A stretch of DNA of 64,000 bases from Fratercula arctica. Taxonomy: Eukaryota > Chordata > Aves > Charadriiformes > Alcidae. Both the position numbers and the translations under genes were made by a program. The notes under the pieces are model-generated. The model was not told where the DNA came from, did no database searches, and saw nothing but the letters and a program-made list of their open reading frames with translations. The stretch lies in assembly GCA_947846985.1 (NCBI GenBank), contig CANTUZ010000008.1:6098306-6162305 (forward strand), read 5' to 3'. This document shows positions 22,861-50,993 of the stretch, one piece after another (the first letter of the stretch is position 1; each line of letters opens with the position of its first letter).

Positions 22861-23870
22861 TATTCTATAATGGAATTATGACAGGCAGAGCAATCACATG
22901 AAACAAATGCCAGTTTATCTCACTGATAAATAATTTTTTCTCTTTGTAAATTCAGCAAACACAAATGGAGTTTTATTCTACAGCATTCTAAAACTATCTC
23001 CGTAATATTTATGTGTAGCCCACTGTGCATATTTATAAACATTGCTCTTTTAAATCTTTTTATACAACTAGAATTATGGTTTTATTGTGATTACACACAC
23101 AATTATTTATATTCATGTCTTTTTATCATGAAGAATACTTGAGTTTATATATTTTTTCCTTGGATGATAGTAAAGATTATTTCTCTTAATGTTCATAAGT
23201 TATCTTTGCAATGGGAGTGAATTGTATTTGGTAACATAGTGTGAGAGTTCCCTACATCTTACACGGTGGGTATTTCGTGCAAATTAATTTTCTGGAAAAA
23301 AAAAATTCAAGCCAGTCTGAACCCTTTATAGCGAAAGAAAGCCTTCTGTTGATTTTAATGGGGTGTGAACAGGGCACTGAATGAATAAGTAAAAAGCCAC
23401 TGGAGCCTGATCTAACTATTAGCATGGATGTAACGCACTGAGGTAAGCAACAGCGAGAGTTTTGGTGTTACCGTATAAAATTTCAATGTTTCCTCCTCTG
23501 CAGGTACACAGCTGTATTTCTTTTATCCTCTACTCCTCTCAGGAAGCTGAGAATCCAGTTACCGTAAAAATGTGTTACATGGAAAATTCATTTCAAGAAG
23601 TTTCCATAACTTTGTTGATTGGCAATGCTGAAATTTAGTCATAGTTTTGAAACAAAATGCCTTCTTACTGCTACACATACTAAAACTGAATCCAACTTGA
23701 ACCAGTTTTTAAAGCTTGAGCACTCCAGCTTAAAACATTTTCTGTCCCCCTCTGTTCCGTTTGGTTAGATGATTCAGAGTTCAATCAATACTGAAGTTAC
23801 ATGGGAGAACTTATTCGTGCTGCCTTCTGTGTTCAGTAAATATCCTAATGAGAAATTCCAGAAGTTACAA

Positions 23871-23960
23871 AAAGGAAGAGACTGTTAGAGGTCACCTAGT
23901 CTTATCTACCCTGTGCCTACGTGGCTAGATCTTCCCTAATTACAGAGTTTACAATTGATA
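23871..23960 (-). mobile_element. Possible ancient CR1-like scrap
   Basis: The text GAGGTCACCTAGTCTTATC loosely resembles the inverted 3' region of CR1 elements (GGTCATCTAGTCCAACC-like). It is highly diverged and the boundaries are guesses. Confidence 0.25.
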
Positions 23961-24530
23961 GGGACGTGACAAGCCTATTACTCCTCCGGAGAAGAAAAAG
24001 GTGCCACCTCATGGCTAAGGGACTGCAATCACTTTGTCTCTTCTGAACACGATGTGTGGCTCAGAGAGTGGGAGTAGGAATAGGTGGAGGATCAGACATT
24101 CATGTGAAACAAACCTGGACTGAAGTGGCCTTTCAAAAGTCATATTCTGATGCCCGTATTTTGTTTTCTGGTTTGTACTATTCTCTGGTAGCACAAATTA
24201 CTGATGTACCCAGCCAAGTCTTTTCTGACAGGCAGCATCACCAATGGAAGTTACAGACAGAGAGGTAGTTTAAGCATCTCCTGGCTAAAGGCAAGGGGAA
24301 TGTGCCTAGCTGGTGAGTTGTCAGCATCTTTCTTTGGTGACTGCCCTTTCTAGTCAGGCCAAATAGGGAATTCCTAGCTAAAAGTTATGAAAAGAAAGCG
24401 AAAGAAGTGTATGGTCAAGGAAGAGATTTTTTTTAAATGAGAATTTTCTCTGCCTCTCCAACCCTTTCATTTGGGATTTGTTAATTTAGTTGTGCTATGG
24501 GTGTCATTCTCTGCAGATATTTTATGATAA

Positions 24531-25432
<902 letters not shown>

Positions 25433-25648
25433 TGATGTTACCTTTCAAGGCATTCAGATCAAAGAAAACAACTTGGCAAACTTTGTTACAAAGATCTGCT
25501 TGTCCTTCAGTAAAGCTTAGCTGGAGGTTAGTAGATCAGAATTTGAAACTGAAAGAAATTAAGCTTGAAATAATTTCCAGTTGCTTAATGCTTCATGGTC
25601 ATTCCCATTTGTATGTGTCTAAAATAATCTAAGAATCTTAAATACTGA

Positions 25649-26322
<674 letters not shown>

Positions 26323-26457
26323 GTGTTGCTGAATATACATGTGAAGATACTGTGAATCCTTGTGGAGATGACGCATACTGTAATCAAACAAAAACATCCC
26401 TCCTGTGTCAGTGTAAACCTGGATTTCAGAGAAACAAGAGGAATAGACAATGTGAAG
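26323..26457 (+). CDS. LRP1B: LRP1B exon 13 of window: EGF-like repeat
   Basis: 135 nt, phase 1-1, donor GTACAA. It encodes [14 protein letters not shown], then [18 protein letters not shown] and RQCE (about residues 477-521). Six cysteines with the C-x-C-x-x-G-F spacing mark an EGF-like module. In this family an EGF pair bridges each LDLa cluster to the following beta-propeller and contributes to acid-dependent ligand release. Confidence 0.94.
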
Positions 26458-27483
26458 GTACAATCTTTCCATCATCCCTTGCTGTAAAGTACTTAAAGTC
26501 AACTGCATTGTCAGTTTTCTGTTCTGGGGAAGGAGATACATATCACATACTTTTTTCTGCAGAGTAAAAAATGGTACATATTTATGGGAATAAGAAATCA
26601 AGAAAAACTGAAAGGATTTACAGGATGCAGATTTGTGCCTTTTAACTGGAGAGGTTATCAAAGATTGACTTTGGTTGTGAATGTCAAAAGGCTCAGCTCG
26701 AACCATAAATGATTTTATAATTTAAGGGGTAAATGGGTGATTTAAGGTTTAGTACATTTTTTAACCAAGCAATTGGGATTGGTGTTTAAATTGGTACATG
26801 AGAATATTTTGAGATGCTTAAAATAATGAAGATGCATAAAACAAAATTGAAATGAAAATAAACAGATTGAAAGTAACATTCCTTAGAAAATGTAGTTTTA
26901 ATGTACATGATGCTACAGTGGTCAGAAAAAAAGACAGAGTTGTTATAACGAAAGAGTTGATCAGAAAGATAAGGTAAATCAACCTTCCCAAAGAGTGGGT
27001 TGTGAATTCATTTTCTTACTGGTGAGCAGTAACTTACAGAAAAAGTGGAGATCACGTCAATGGGACTTTGAATGTATAGTTGCATACAAAACCATCATTG
27101 TTCGGCTCTCAAGAAAAAGGTGTACGCAGGAGCTTTTCCAGTAGGGGATAATCACGTAGCTTTGACTGTAGGTATGTTGGAGATAATTGTAACAGACATT
27201 TCCATTCTCAAAGTTGATTTCAAGCTGTAATGATAATGGGTTGATATAGGAAGGATGAAGAAATAACTTAAAAAAAAAAAAATAAATCTTTCTGAGATAC
27301 GTTGATTGCAGCCAAAATAACATTAGTGATAATTGCAGAAGGCTTCTTTTTACTGTTGCAGGATATACCAATGCTTATGAGTTCCTTTTATTCATCCACT
27401 TTGTTCCATGTTTTTTCTGAACAATGTTAAATAATACTCTATTATAAATATAAGTATATAAATTACAATTCTTTTCTTCATAG
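26458..27483 (+). other. Intron 13
   Basis: 1.0 kb of AT-rich DNA. A 104-codon antisense open frame at 27057-27371 is a low-complexity translation without a domain. Confidence 0.9.
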
Positions 27484-27603
27484 ATATCAATGAATGTATG
27501 GTATTTGGTGCCTGCTCCCAACACTGCAATAATATTAAGGGGTCATACAAATGTGCATGTGAGAAAAATTACAAGGAGAGGAATAACAGTTGCATAGCAA
27601 AAG
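27484..27603 (+). CDS. LRP1B: LRP1B exon 14 of window: calcium-binding-type EGF repeat
   Basis: 120 nt, phase 1-1, acceptor TTCATAG and donor GTAAGG. It encodes [24 protein letters not shown], then NNSCIA (about residues 522-561). The leading D-I-N-E-C and the later N...G-S-Y-K-C follow the calcium-binding EGF consensus. N-N-S is a possible glycosylation sequon. It directly precedes the propeller. Confidence 0.95.
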
Positions 27604-36276
<8,673 letters not shown>

Positions 36277-36531
36277 TAAGTATGTTTCAACATTACTCTG
36301 TTTTTGTAACTCAAAGGAAAATGCAAAGTAGAGTAAGAGAAATAAAATGACATCTACAACTTTTCCAAGTCATTTACTGAACATTGCTGCTCGATTTACC
36401 TGTGTATAAATAGGGATCAGTTATTTACCATCTCTCAGGTAGGTTGGAAAGTTCGCAATAATTTAATATCAGTGAAGTGTTTTGACGTTCTGTGTAGGCA
36501 TCCAGCTTATTTTTTATGTTTAATATTTTAG

Positions 36532-36638
36532 GATGATGTATTGGACAGTTATTGGGGATCGCTCTCACATAGAGGAATCATCTATGGATGGTACTCTGAG
36601 AAGGATATTGGTTCAAAAGAATTTACAAAGACCTACAG
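36532..36638 (+). CDS. LRP1B: LRP1B exon 17 of window: beta-propeller blade
   Basis: 107 nt, phase 2 in and phase 1 out, acceptor ATATTTTAG and donor GTATAC. It encodes [20 protein letters not shown], then [15 protein letters not shown] (about residues 717-752). M-Y-W-T-V is a variant YWTD, and I-E-E-S-S-M-D-G is the typical strand that follows. Only 256 bp separate it from exon 16. Confidence 0.95.
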
Positions 36639-40056
<3,418 letters not shown>

Positions 40057-41140
40057 TGATTTATGTTTTATTTTATGTGTCTGAAGTTTCACTATTCAAA
40101 GAAACTATGTAAGCAAAAAGCAGTGATTATTAAGTAATATTTATTGCTTTTGTTAGGTAACACTTCAGATATTATCTAAACAAATAGTTATTTAAGATAA
40201 TTTTAGCTTCTACATAATCTGATAAAGTTACTTTAGGGGAATAAAGATTCAGTGATATGTGCAAATCTCCAAGATTGTTATCTAAATATTACCTTAGTTG
40301 TTGTCAGATAACATTATGATAAATATTTATGCTTGGCCTCACTTGGGCTGGTAAAAACAAGAGGACCTTGGCTAGTTAGACGTTAGAGCTGTCTGCATAG
40401 CACAGGAGTTGTATAGTTTATAGAACAGTTGACCTCAATCAGTTCTGGAAAAAATAATGGATTTGGCTTTCGGGTCAATAAGTAATGACAGAATTCTGCT
40501 CACAGAATGTGAATGAGGAAAGTTCCTTTTATAAGGGAAGAGATTCTGGTTAAACAAACTTTGTTTTTATAGAATTGCCCGTTGGCTTTTTAACAAATTG
40601 ATAGTACATGTAACAATTTATGCAATTTGAGTAAAGGGAGGAAACATTAAAAAATAAATAATTTAAAAGCAGGCTTTTTGGGGGGATTAGTTAGTGGGCA
40701 GTTGGTAGTGGAGCTTCATCAGGATGATATTACATCTTGTGCTCCTGGGTGTTTTAACCAAGGATCTAGAATGCACTGGGGGAAGCTGGAAGACACTAGG
40801 ACAAATCTCCAATAATGCAAATTTAGATTTAAATAATATTATTCAGGTTTAATAGCATTTTATTTCACAATGTGGATCAATATACATGGAGGCAGTCATC
40901 TCAAGAAGGATCACTTTGAGTGCGGGGATCTGACTACAACCTCCTGTAACATTGAACCAAAGCATGCAGGTGCCTGACACGAGATTTTAGAAGACAGTAA
41001 CTCCGCCTCTTGAAGCTGCTTGCACCTCCTTCGGTTACGGTACCTCATGGTGGCTAGGCTGTAATCTATCCCAAAATCCATACTCAGTGCTTACGCTTGT
41101 CCTTGTGGCTGGTACAAAGACTGACAGAGTATCCTAGATT

Positions 41141-41205
41141 TGTTTTAATGTGTCTCAATAGTCATTTGTGTTTTAATGTGTCGCAGTAGTCATTTGTGTT
41201 TTAAG
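41141..41205. repeat. 28-bp tandem repeat, about 2.3 copies
   Basis: Unit TGTTTTAATGTGTCTCAATA plus eight bases occurs at 41141-41168 and again at 41169-41196 with two differences. A partial third copy follows. It is a small local duplication. Confidence 0.85.
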
Positions 41206-42245
41206 AATAAACGTGAGGTTATTCTTCAAGAGAAAAAAAAAAAGGCACAACATGGCTACAGACTAAAAGGCATATAAGATGATGACTTTCAAAATATTTT
41301 ATAGCACAGAAAGTCTATATTCAACTGTGCCAACCCAGCAAATTTGGGGGTTATAAAGGGGAAAGTGTAATGTTGGAACATTTTAAATTCCATATGTAAG
41401 ATTTAATACTGAAATACAAGATCAGTAATGCAATGCCACCTTTTGTCTCCTGTTGACAGTTTTAGTAACTGTGCAACAATTAGAGAAATAGGACCAAAAG
41501 AAGATTGGGAGAGTTTAGAAATTGCTTTGTAATTAGACTAAAAACTTTGACCCATTTAATTAAACAAGTACAAAATCACAAATTCAAATTTCTAAATATT
41601 TGTGTTGAAATAAAATACCGAGTAGCGATTATTGGTAGAGTGGAAAAACAGTAGAAAGAAACTGAATAAATGCAAGTCTGCTATAAACCCAATTTGCAGT
41701 AAATGGGGATAGAAGTAGGAAGAAGATATCACAAGGAAGGATAGGTTGTGTTTCTTTACGGCTTCAAATCAAGAAGAGATGTGTCTCTGGCAAAGAAGTT
41801 TTAGTCAGAAGCTATTGCCTTGTTGCAAGGGTAGATGTGTGAACTTCTACAGACAGGTGTGCCCAGGAAATCCAACTACGGGATCAAATCGGCACTCGTA
41901 GCTCTTAAAAATGAGGAATTGGTAGAGGCTTAGCATTTCATTTTGTAATAATTTACTGTAATTATGACTTAATTAAGTGTGGCATGACAGTTGGCATTTC
42001 AAACATGTTAAGAGGGAGCTGAAGAAACATTCTGTCAGAATAGTTTCTTTTATGTACAACAAAATAATGTTTCTTTCTCATCACGTACTTCTAGTTAAAG
42101 TATTGCAGGTAACTATGTTCTAATTAGCTAGTTGTTACTGTGGGATTTCCCTACTTTTCAATATTCAACCAGTTGCTGAGGCTGAATTGTGTGGAAAGCT
42201 ACTACAAAGCTAGAGATTTTAGTTGCTTGTAGTATGGAAAGCGTT

Positions 42246-42272
42246 CCTTTTAAAAAGATGCTTTTTAAAAGG
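42246..42272. repeat. Perfect 12-bp-stem hairpin
   Basis: Arms CCTTTTAAAAAG and CTTTTTAAAAGG flank the 3-nt loop ATG. It lies about 150 bp upstream of the exon 19 acceptor and could fold in the pre-mRNA. Confidence 0.85.
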
Positions 42273-42418
42273 CAAACTTTGTGGGTCCAAAACGAGCTGT
42301 GAATAGTAATAGCTTTAGGTGATAATTGCAATAATGCAATTGAAGTTATTATTAAACCAAAGTTGTTTATTATATGAATATAAATATCTACTTGTATTAA
42401 TTATTCATTTTTATTTAA

Positions 42419-43259
<841 letters not shown>

Positions 43260-45577
43260 TGAAAACTGCATGAGAACCAGAACATGAACAACTGGTCAGT
43301 TTTTGTCATTCTAAAAGGCTGGGCTGTCTGCAAGTCCAGAGCTTTTGTGGTGTTGTTCAATATACATATTGCTTATCTGAAATGGAAATGAAATACGAAG
43401 AAGCAAGATCCCTGATTAAAAAAAACCGGTTTATATTCATCAAAATGATAAATGAGCTTTCAGCTGAACTGATACAAGATGGTATTTAAAAGCGAATGTG
43501 TATATATCGACTGAAATAAGTTGAAAAACTCTGAAGCATTTTGGTCCAAATTAAACATTAGCCATTCAGGAGAAAAAACCCAACACCTTATACACCATCA
43601 AGAAACACCTAAAGACCTCTGCTTAGACTGCAGCAATAGTCAAAAGGCAGTAAGTAAATAGCATATAATGATGACTTTGAAGTAACAGGCAAAAAAAGAA
43701 AAAAACAACTGAAATATTTCTACCTGTATCTTTCAGTAATATCTGTAATGACTAATATCAAGACTCAGGAAACCTGACTTCATGGCAAAAGAGCTATTAA
43801 TTTCTTGCTATATTTTAGGGGGGAAAAAAGTCTTCTTTTCCATAGAAGATTACTAAGTACTCTAAAACTCTTCCTGCTCTAGTTGAGGACAAACCTAAGG
43901 TGGTCAGACTGCTGGAATGAATTCTTAGCCAGCTTGAATCTTAAAAGGTTCTAGAAATCATAGAATGGGATTTCTTACATGTATGAGAAGTCAGAACGTA
44001 TTAGGATGTTTTTCTAATGTTTGATTCCAGGCTCAGAAGTGTAAGCGATACATATTTTGGTGAGATCCTCAGTACTTAAAATGCTCAATTTAGCAATTAA
44101 ATTAATTTGCCTGAAATGTCATCTTTCTGTGGAGAAAATCTCACCTATTTATACTGCCTAGTCTTTAAATATTGGATTAACACAACTGTGGTTTAGTGGT
44201 TTGTGATGTGGTATTAATAACACTATCCTGTCTAGCATCCTTTCGCCTTCTGTATCAAAAAACTTAAGAATAAGTTAGAGAGTAAAACATAGAAAACTCG
44301 TTCTAGATAACAAACCCATTCATTTTTTTTGCTTCTAAAGGAGTATATTGTATGCAATGCGTTTATAGTACCAACTTTGATGGATACTACACCATGGCTC
44401 TAGCAAAAATACAGTAAATGAAAGCTTTATTACTGTACCCCCTTGGCTGAATACCTATCAATGTGTATTTATATAATAGTTATACAACTATAAAGTAGTT
44501 TATATTTGTTTTACAACAATTTTCACTGTTAGGGGTGAAGTGATGTCACTGAAGTAGATGTATTAGAAACCAGAAATGGAACAGAAAGCTGTACAAGGTT
44601 TCTAACTCTTGAGACAAATCAGTCTAAACGCCCTTTGTCTTCACAGAGCATCCACCTTCCCTGCCCCTCCTAGTGTCAGCTCTTTGTTCATCTGAGATGG
44701 ATTCTTATCAAGATTTTCTGCTGATATAGTTCCCCCTAAAAATTATTTAAAATGACCCATAGTTACTACTTCGGTGTTGAAGAAAGGACACATAAAAGGA
44801 TATTGGTTTTCTCTGGCGATTGGTAGTAATTTGAACCCGTAATTTCAGTAATGTTACAGTTTTGCTAGTGGGGAAAAAGGATTATGCCGCAGTAGAGTTT
44901 TCAGGAAGGTATGTTTTCATTAGAGAAAGAACTGAAGAGGCTTTTAAATTATTTCACTGCTGGTTGTAAATTTTTATGGATAGATAGAAAATGCCTAGAG
45001 AAGCATTTTTAATATATTGATAATTTTCAGTATCTTCCCACAAGTGCAGTATCTGTTATGCCTTTTTAAAGGGCTGCTGAATAAGTGTTTCTTAGTTTTC
45101 TGATTACAATTCTATTTCCAGTAATGTCTAGCATAGGCTTTTTTGTACATTTTTTTCTCGTATGTTAGTTTTGTAATAGTAGATGGCAGGTTTTGTAGCC
45201 TCACAGATCATAAATTATGAATTGAAACAAGCCTCAGTGTCATAGCACACTAACAAGTGTATGTTTTTGCACTATTTTGACTTCTTAAAAAGAGTATGAA
45301 GTGGACGTTAGAACATTTGTCTCATGCTGACACTCCACTTCGGCTTCCGAGGATCAGCAGAGATTCCTGGAAAGATCAGAGTTGACCTCGAGATCAGCAT
45401 CTTGAATTAATACAGGTTTATAATTAATGGCTGGCTGACAACCCACTTGCTGTTAATAGATTGAGAATAGCCTGCAAACAAAAAACATTGTGGAGATTAT
45501 CCGTAAATGTCTTTTCTTATTGGAAATCAAGTTCTAAACCAGGTTCTTTTCCTTTAGGAAGTTATACAGTATGCAAT

Positions 45578-45596
45578 AAAAAAAAAAAAAAAAAAA
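45578..45596. repeat. A run (19 bp) after AATAAA-like sequence
   Basis: Nineteen A residues directly after GCAAT. It resembles the tail of a retroposed sequence, but nothing upstream was identified. Confidence 0.7.
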
Positions 45597-48495
45597 TAGG
45601 AGCTGTAGTCTTCCGATCCTTTTATGATGAAGAGCTAGAAAATGTGTATGAAATATTCCAAACTGCATACATTCAGCTTGTTTAAATTTAGCATTATATT
45701 GTCTTCATTGTCTCAAAGCATTTTTGTCATAGTTATGGATGTCAGTAACCCAAACCAGCAATTCTTGCCTTACGTAACTGTCAAAATATGTATATTGTAG
45801 AAGATTGCCCTGATATAAATCCAAAGGGAGGTTATATAGTAATATTTTGTTTCTTTGGTTTGCAGTAGAATCCTGATTCAAAGTCAGTTGAAATATTCCT
45901 GTTGATTTTGGTGGTCTTCTGGTGTGTCCTCAAAAGATTGAAAACCAGAAGATTTTCATTTGAGACATGAGTATCTGTGAAACACTTTTTAATTGATGCA
46001 TTCATTTGGTTCTGTTACTGGTTAAATCATAATGTAATAGTTGTATAGTAAAGAGGTTACAACGATTTACGTACGTTATATTTTATGTGTTCAAAAATAC
46101 ACTACTGGTAATTTACAGATCTGAAAACTCAACTTTCTAAGTCTCTTTTAGTGGACATCATTCATGTAGCAATAGAAGCGAGGTGTACTGGTTGTTTTGT
46201 GCTTGCACAGAAGCTCTTTCAAGTCATCTGAGTCTTTTCATTTCACAAATTAGTGGTAATTGTGGATATCAAGAAGTAGTGTTACTAAACTGTTCTTTTT
46301 GGATAACACGTAATTCAAGTTACAGTAGTAAAGAGTAGTATATTGAACATTCATAATACTTTTTAGTGTCTTTGTTTTGGGTCTTTTAAAACATAGTAAG
46401 GAAGCTAGTGGTAGATTTCCATAACTTGACAGAGTCAAAACGGGACAGCCATCTCCAGTTCCCATCCATCTTGACTACTGGTCCCAGGAGAGTCTGAGTT
46501 TGAAGATTCTGTTTTGACAACACATGCGTCTCTATCCTTGTGAAAAATGCCTTTCACCAAATAATGAATATTTTCGACATTAGTATGCCGTTCTTCATTT
46601 TGCTAGTTTTTTGCATGACTATTGCAAAGATGCCTCTCATGCTTTGTACAATAGTTTATAGTCAGTCTACCTTAAGGTTGGTGACAGGGAGGTAGTCTCA
46701 GTCTTGATCTCTTTCTTGTGACTGTATTCCCAAAACTGACTCAGATTCTGTTTCGTTGTATTGTTGTTTTGGTTTTGGGTGGTTTTTTTAACAAAAGAAA
46801 ATGGAGGTAAGTCTTGAAATTCTGCATAATATTACTACTGGCTTGATCCATTGAGTTAATTTTTCTTCATAAGTCCTATGTGAGGAATTCTAGATACTGA
46901 ATCCTCAGTGGCTTTCTGTTAAGACTGAATCCAGATTGCTTCAGAGAGCTGTTTCACCAGCATCTCCCACAACCGATGAGAAACAGCTTTTGGGTTTGAT
47001 TGGGCCTTTTCAAGCTGGAGTTATTACAACATATGTGTGTTGTATCATTCAGAATGTTTTTATAACAAAATGAAAGCGAGTTCCTGTGTGTTCTTTGATA
47101 AGCTTGCATCTCATTTCTCCCTAGATGATTACGATTGACAGAGCACACTTCTTTTTATGGTTTATTTATTCACTATAGCAGGCCTGACTTTTTCAGTTTA
47201 GAAGCTACCCTTTAGTTTCAAATGCGCGGAGTTCAGCTTCATTTTCCTAAAAGAGACCACTGGATTTGCGTCCATTAGGTTTATTCTCTCTAATTGTCTG
47301 TAACACAATGAAGCTAAAAACATACCAAGAGGATGAAAATACAGAGACTTGCATTGGAGGAAGCCTGCGTACCACAGCTGAATGAGCAAGAGTAATGGAT
47401 GCTTCCAAGGGTTCACTATTCTGGAGCTGCACGTTTATCACTTTCATTTTAAGAAGGGGAATACTTCTGCTCTCTTGGCTGGATGAAAAGCCTGAGAAAA
47501 ATTACGAAGACTCAGATCTGACGTTACTTCAGAACAGAGATGAAACGTGTAATTTATCATGGTGTTTCCTTCAGCACATTTCTGTGGGGACTTGCCCACT
47601 GCACACATAGATTGCAGGCGGACCAAGTGCTCTGGCTGGGGATGTAGAGGTTAATCCCTCTATACCTTCTTTTACACCCCCACAAAGTCTGCCTCAGGGA
47701 AATGTACTAGCAAAAGCTATGGCAGTTCAATCCATGCCATCTTCTTGATTGCTGCCCTGCTTTCAGTGTTTTTAGCTATCAAACAGAACCAGGGTCAAAT
47801 ACAGAAAGCTACTTCTGATTTGAGAGAAATCTTTTGTTCACAGCAATATCTTCTGTATTTACAAAGGGGTTACTATCGGGACTCCTATTTCCCGTAATAA
47901 CAGAAAACGGGTTGCATTACAACAGGTGTCCATTAGTTTTTTTCTCACTGTGCGTGCTTTTCTTAACCCTTCTCTTCCATTTATAATTGTATAGCGAACA
48001 GATTTTTAAATGGGAAAAAAAAAAAAAATGTGAAGGGAAACCAAAGAGGGAGGGTCTGTCTTACAGCATTCAGGCAAAATTTGCAGATTACAACTCGTTC
48101 TCATAAATTTCAGCAAATGGAGAACTGGCAGATAGCAAGACCCTCATCTGAAAAGGGGCAGGAAGAGTTACAAAACCTTACCGCAAGATTAGAACTCTCC
48201 ACTCTGTCTTTAATAGGTGCATTCAGCTCAGTAAAGGCTGAGCTACACCCTTGACTGAAGGATAGGCTGGAACAAATACCTTTCTGCCCCATGAGATGAG
48301 TATTTGCCACTGTGGGGAGGGCAACTCTTCTTGTCCCAGAGAATGTAGTTCATGAACCTTGTGCTCTATAGCATCATCTCTATTTAATTGCCTAGTCCGG
48401 ATATCAGAGGATATTTCAAAGGGAAAAAATAGCAAAAAGTAAGATGCATTTTTCTCGAGAAGGAAAGGGTTGTTATGGAAATGCCAATAAAAGAT

Positions 48496-48514
48496 GTGTG
48501 TATATGTGTGTGTG
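48496..48514. repeat. Short imperfect (TG)n
   Basis: TGTGTGTATATGTGTGTGTG-type dinucleotide repeat; too short to be notable. Confidence 0.75.
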
Positions 48515-50696
48515 ACTGGGGGAGAGGGATGGAATATAAAGAAATCGAACGGGTGAAGGAAAAAATACCAGCAGAGTTCACAAAGCTTTGTTTTGCTGCT
48601 TTATCAGTGTTTCTTCTGTGTAATATTTTCCTTTTACTTTGAGTTAAAGGGAAGAGTCAAAGATGGAGCAAATAAGCCATAAGTCCGTTAATGTTTGTGT
48701 CAAACAGTCATAGCAGGAAGAATAACATAGCAAAAACTGCAAATCAAATGTATTTGTTACTTTATTAAAGATATATTAAGATTGAAATGGAAAATCAAGG
48801 CAGCAGAAGACTAAATAACCAGGGTAGGAGAGAATATCTAAAATTACACGACCTTTCCTTTCTTTCATGTTAGAGAGCTCTGGTAGCTAGACTAGGAGTA
48901 GAATACCAAGTGAAATTATTTACTTCTGTCATTTCAGAAGTGGAAAAAAGTAACTGAGAATTCTAGTCCCAGTTCCAGCAAGCTCAAGCCAGTATTGAAT
49001 TGACTCCAGAGAGAAAACTTTGGGTTTGTTTTTTTTTTTTAAAAAAAACCAAAACAAAAACAACTTTGTTCCAATAGAGAGTTCTTACTAGAGCTGTTCC
49101 CAGCTCTTCTTCAGAGGTCTTTATTCAGTAATTCAAATAAAGAGTATTCAGCTTTTTATATCAATTCTTCTGTGTTTCTCTCCTGTATTCGATGTCTTCC
49201 TGTCTTCTCCTGTGGGACCGTCCTGTTCCTGTCTCCCACACAAAGGCATCAGATCCCCTTTTGTACTCAGCTGATGTGAATCAGCAAGAGTAATTTGATT
49301 CTTGTACTTACCTTCAGACAACAAAGCAGCAGGGTTAAAACCCCTATATTCTTAAAATCTGACATAGTATTTTAAAACTGGCGTATCCATTACATCTTTC
49401 AGTCTTATTTCTTAGCTTATTTAAAGTCCAAAATTGTTGTAGTAACTTTTCTCTGTTTCATGTTAGTTTTGTGGTGAAAGTCTTGAATTTAAAATGTTTT
49501 ATAGAGAACAAAATCAGTAGTGAATTTTAATAATCCTATGATGTTACAACATACTGCAAACTTTTATGTTTTTTTTCAGGAACCTTCTTAGTTGACCATT
49601 GCGTAAAGTTATAACATATATTGAATTTTATAAAGTATAAGGCATGAATGTCCCAATCTTTGAAAGACAATTGCACTAGAAAATTATTACTGCGTGCAAT
49701 TTTTGGTTCGGTATATTTTCCTGAAAATATGAGGGCATGTATTTCTTGGTGCAGTTAGGGTAATTTTTGAGTTTGTAGTTCATGTTTTATAGTTCTAAAT
49801 ATGCCTTTTGATACTCTGTTTTTCTCTTGAATTCATAGTCTGTCTTAATTTCCATATTTTTTTCAAATTCTATATCTTAATTCTGCGGAATTGCTCTAGA
49901 AGAGAAATATAACATGTTTTTAATGTGCTATAAGAAAGGTTCATAAAAATGAGCACTTGTCTGTACCTTAGTGTTATTTATTCCGTTTTTTACCAAGTTC
50001 TGCTCTATAAACTCATGACTAATGATAAGTAAAACAGATAAGATAAGCAAAACAAAAATAGACCTTCTCTCCAATAAGATATGCTACATTATCCATTTAA
50101 ACAACTTCTATAATGAGTAACTGAAGAATGGTTCATGGAACATCAAAGGATTTAATGAACCGCCCAAATAAATAAAACACCAAGGCATCCTCAAACTCCC
50201 AAATATGAAGTAGTTTTGCTACAGGACATGTATATGTCCAGGACGGATACCAAAAAATTAAGTGTGCACAGTATTTCGTATTTTTAATGGGAAACAACTG
50301 AAATAATGATGTGCCAGTCAATCCCCTGCAATAACTTTTAGATTTGTTTTCTAGTTTCAGCTTCATTTGAGAGCTGCAATTGCCTGAAAGATGATCAGTT
50401 CCCAGAAGTTTTGTTTAAATAGGTTTGATCCCAGGTTATGTGTCTGCACCATCTCAGCTCTGGCCGTGAAGGGAGGCAGCCAGACCCTGCCGAGGAGGGA
50501 CGTACATGGGCAGGAAAGGGTGCACCCAAAGAAAAGGCTGCTGCATAAGCACAGTTATATCACTGCACTCTGCAGAGTCTTTGGTGGAGAGCACTATTCA
50601 GCTAAAGGATATCCGATATTCCTAAATGCTGCACTTACAACACAATGTATTTATTTAAATGTCAAAAAAAGGAGTTGGTGTGCCTGTGTCTATCAA

Positions 50697-50993
50697 TAGA
50701 CCTCTTTATCAGGGAGTGTAGTGATAGGACAAGGGGTAATGGTTTTAAACTGAAAGAGGGGAGATTTAGATGAGATATTAGGAAAAAATTCTTGACGGTG
50801 AGTGTGGTGAGCCCCTGGCCCGGGTTGCCCAGAGAAGCTGTGGATGCCCCATCCCTGGAGGTGTTCAAGGCCAGGCTGGATGGGGCTTTGAGCAACCTGG
50901 TCTAGTGGGAGGTGTCCCTGCCCATGGCAGGGGGGTGGAACTAGATGATCTTTAAGGTCCCTTTCAACCCAAACCATTCTGTGATTCTATGAA
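50697..50993 (+). mobile_element. CR1: CR1 LINE 3' end, + orientation
   Basis: Text closely follows the CR1 3' region: GACAAGGGGTAATGGTTTTA, GCTGTGGATGCCCC, GTGTTCAAGGCCAGGCTGGA, TGTCCCTGCCCATGGCAGG, GATGATCTTTAAGGTCCC. It ends in TTCTGTGATTCTATGA, the tandem 3' tail of these elements. It is a 5'-truncated copy, as is usual, with little divergence from the remembered consensus, so fairly young. CR1 is the dominant LINE of birds. The antisense open frames across it are artefacts. Confidence 0.93.

Noticed and set aside
50662..50977. Antisense open frames of 77 and 94 codons
   Set aside because: They lie inside the CR1 copy and read its 3' untranslated region backwards.
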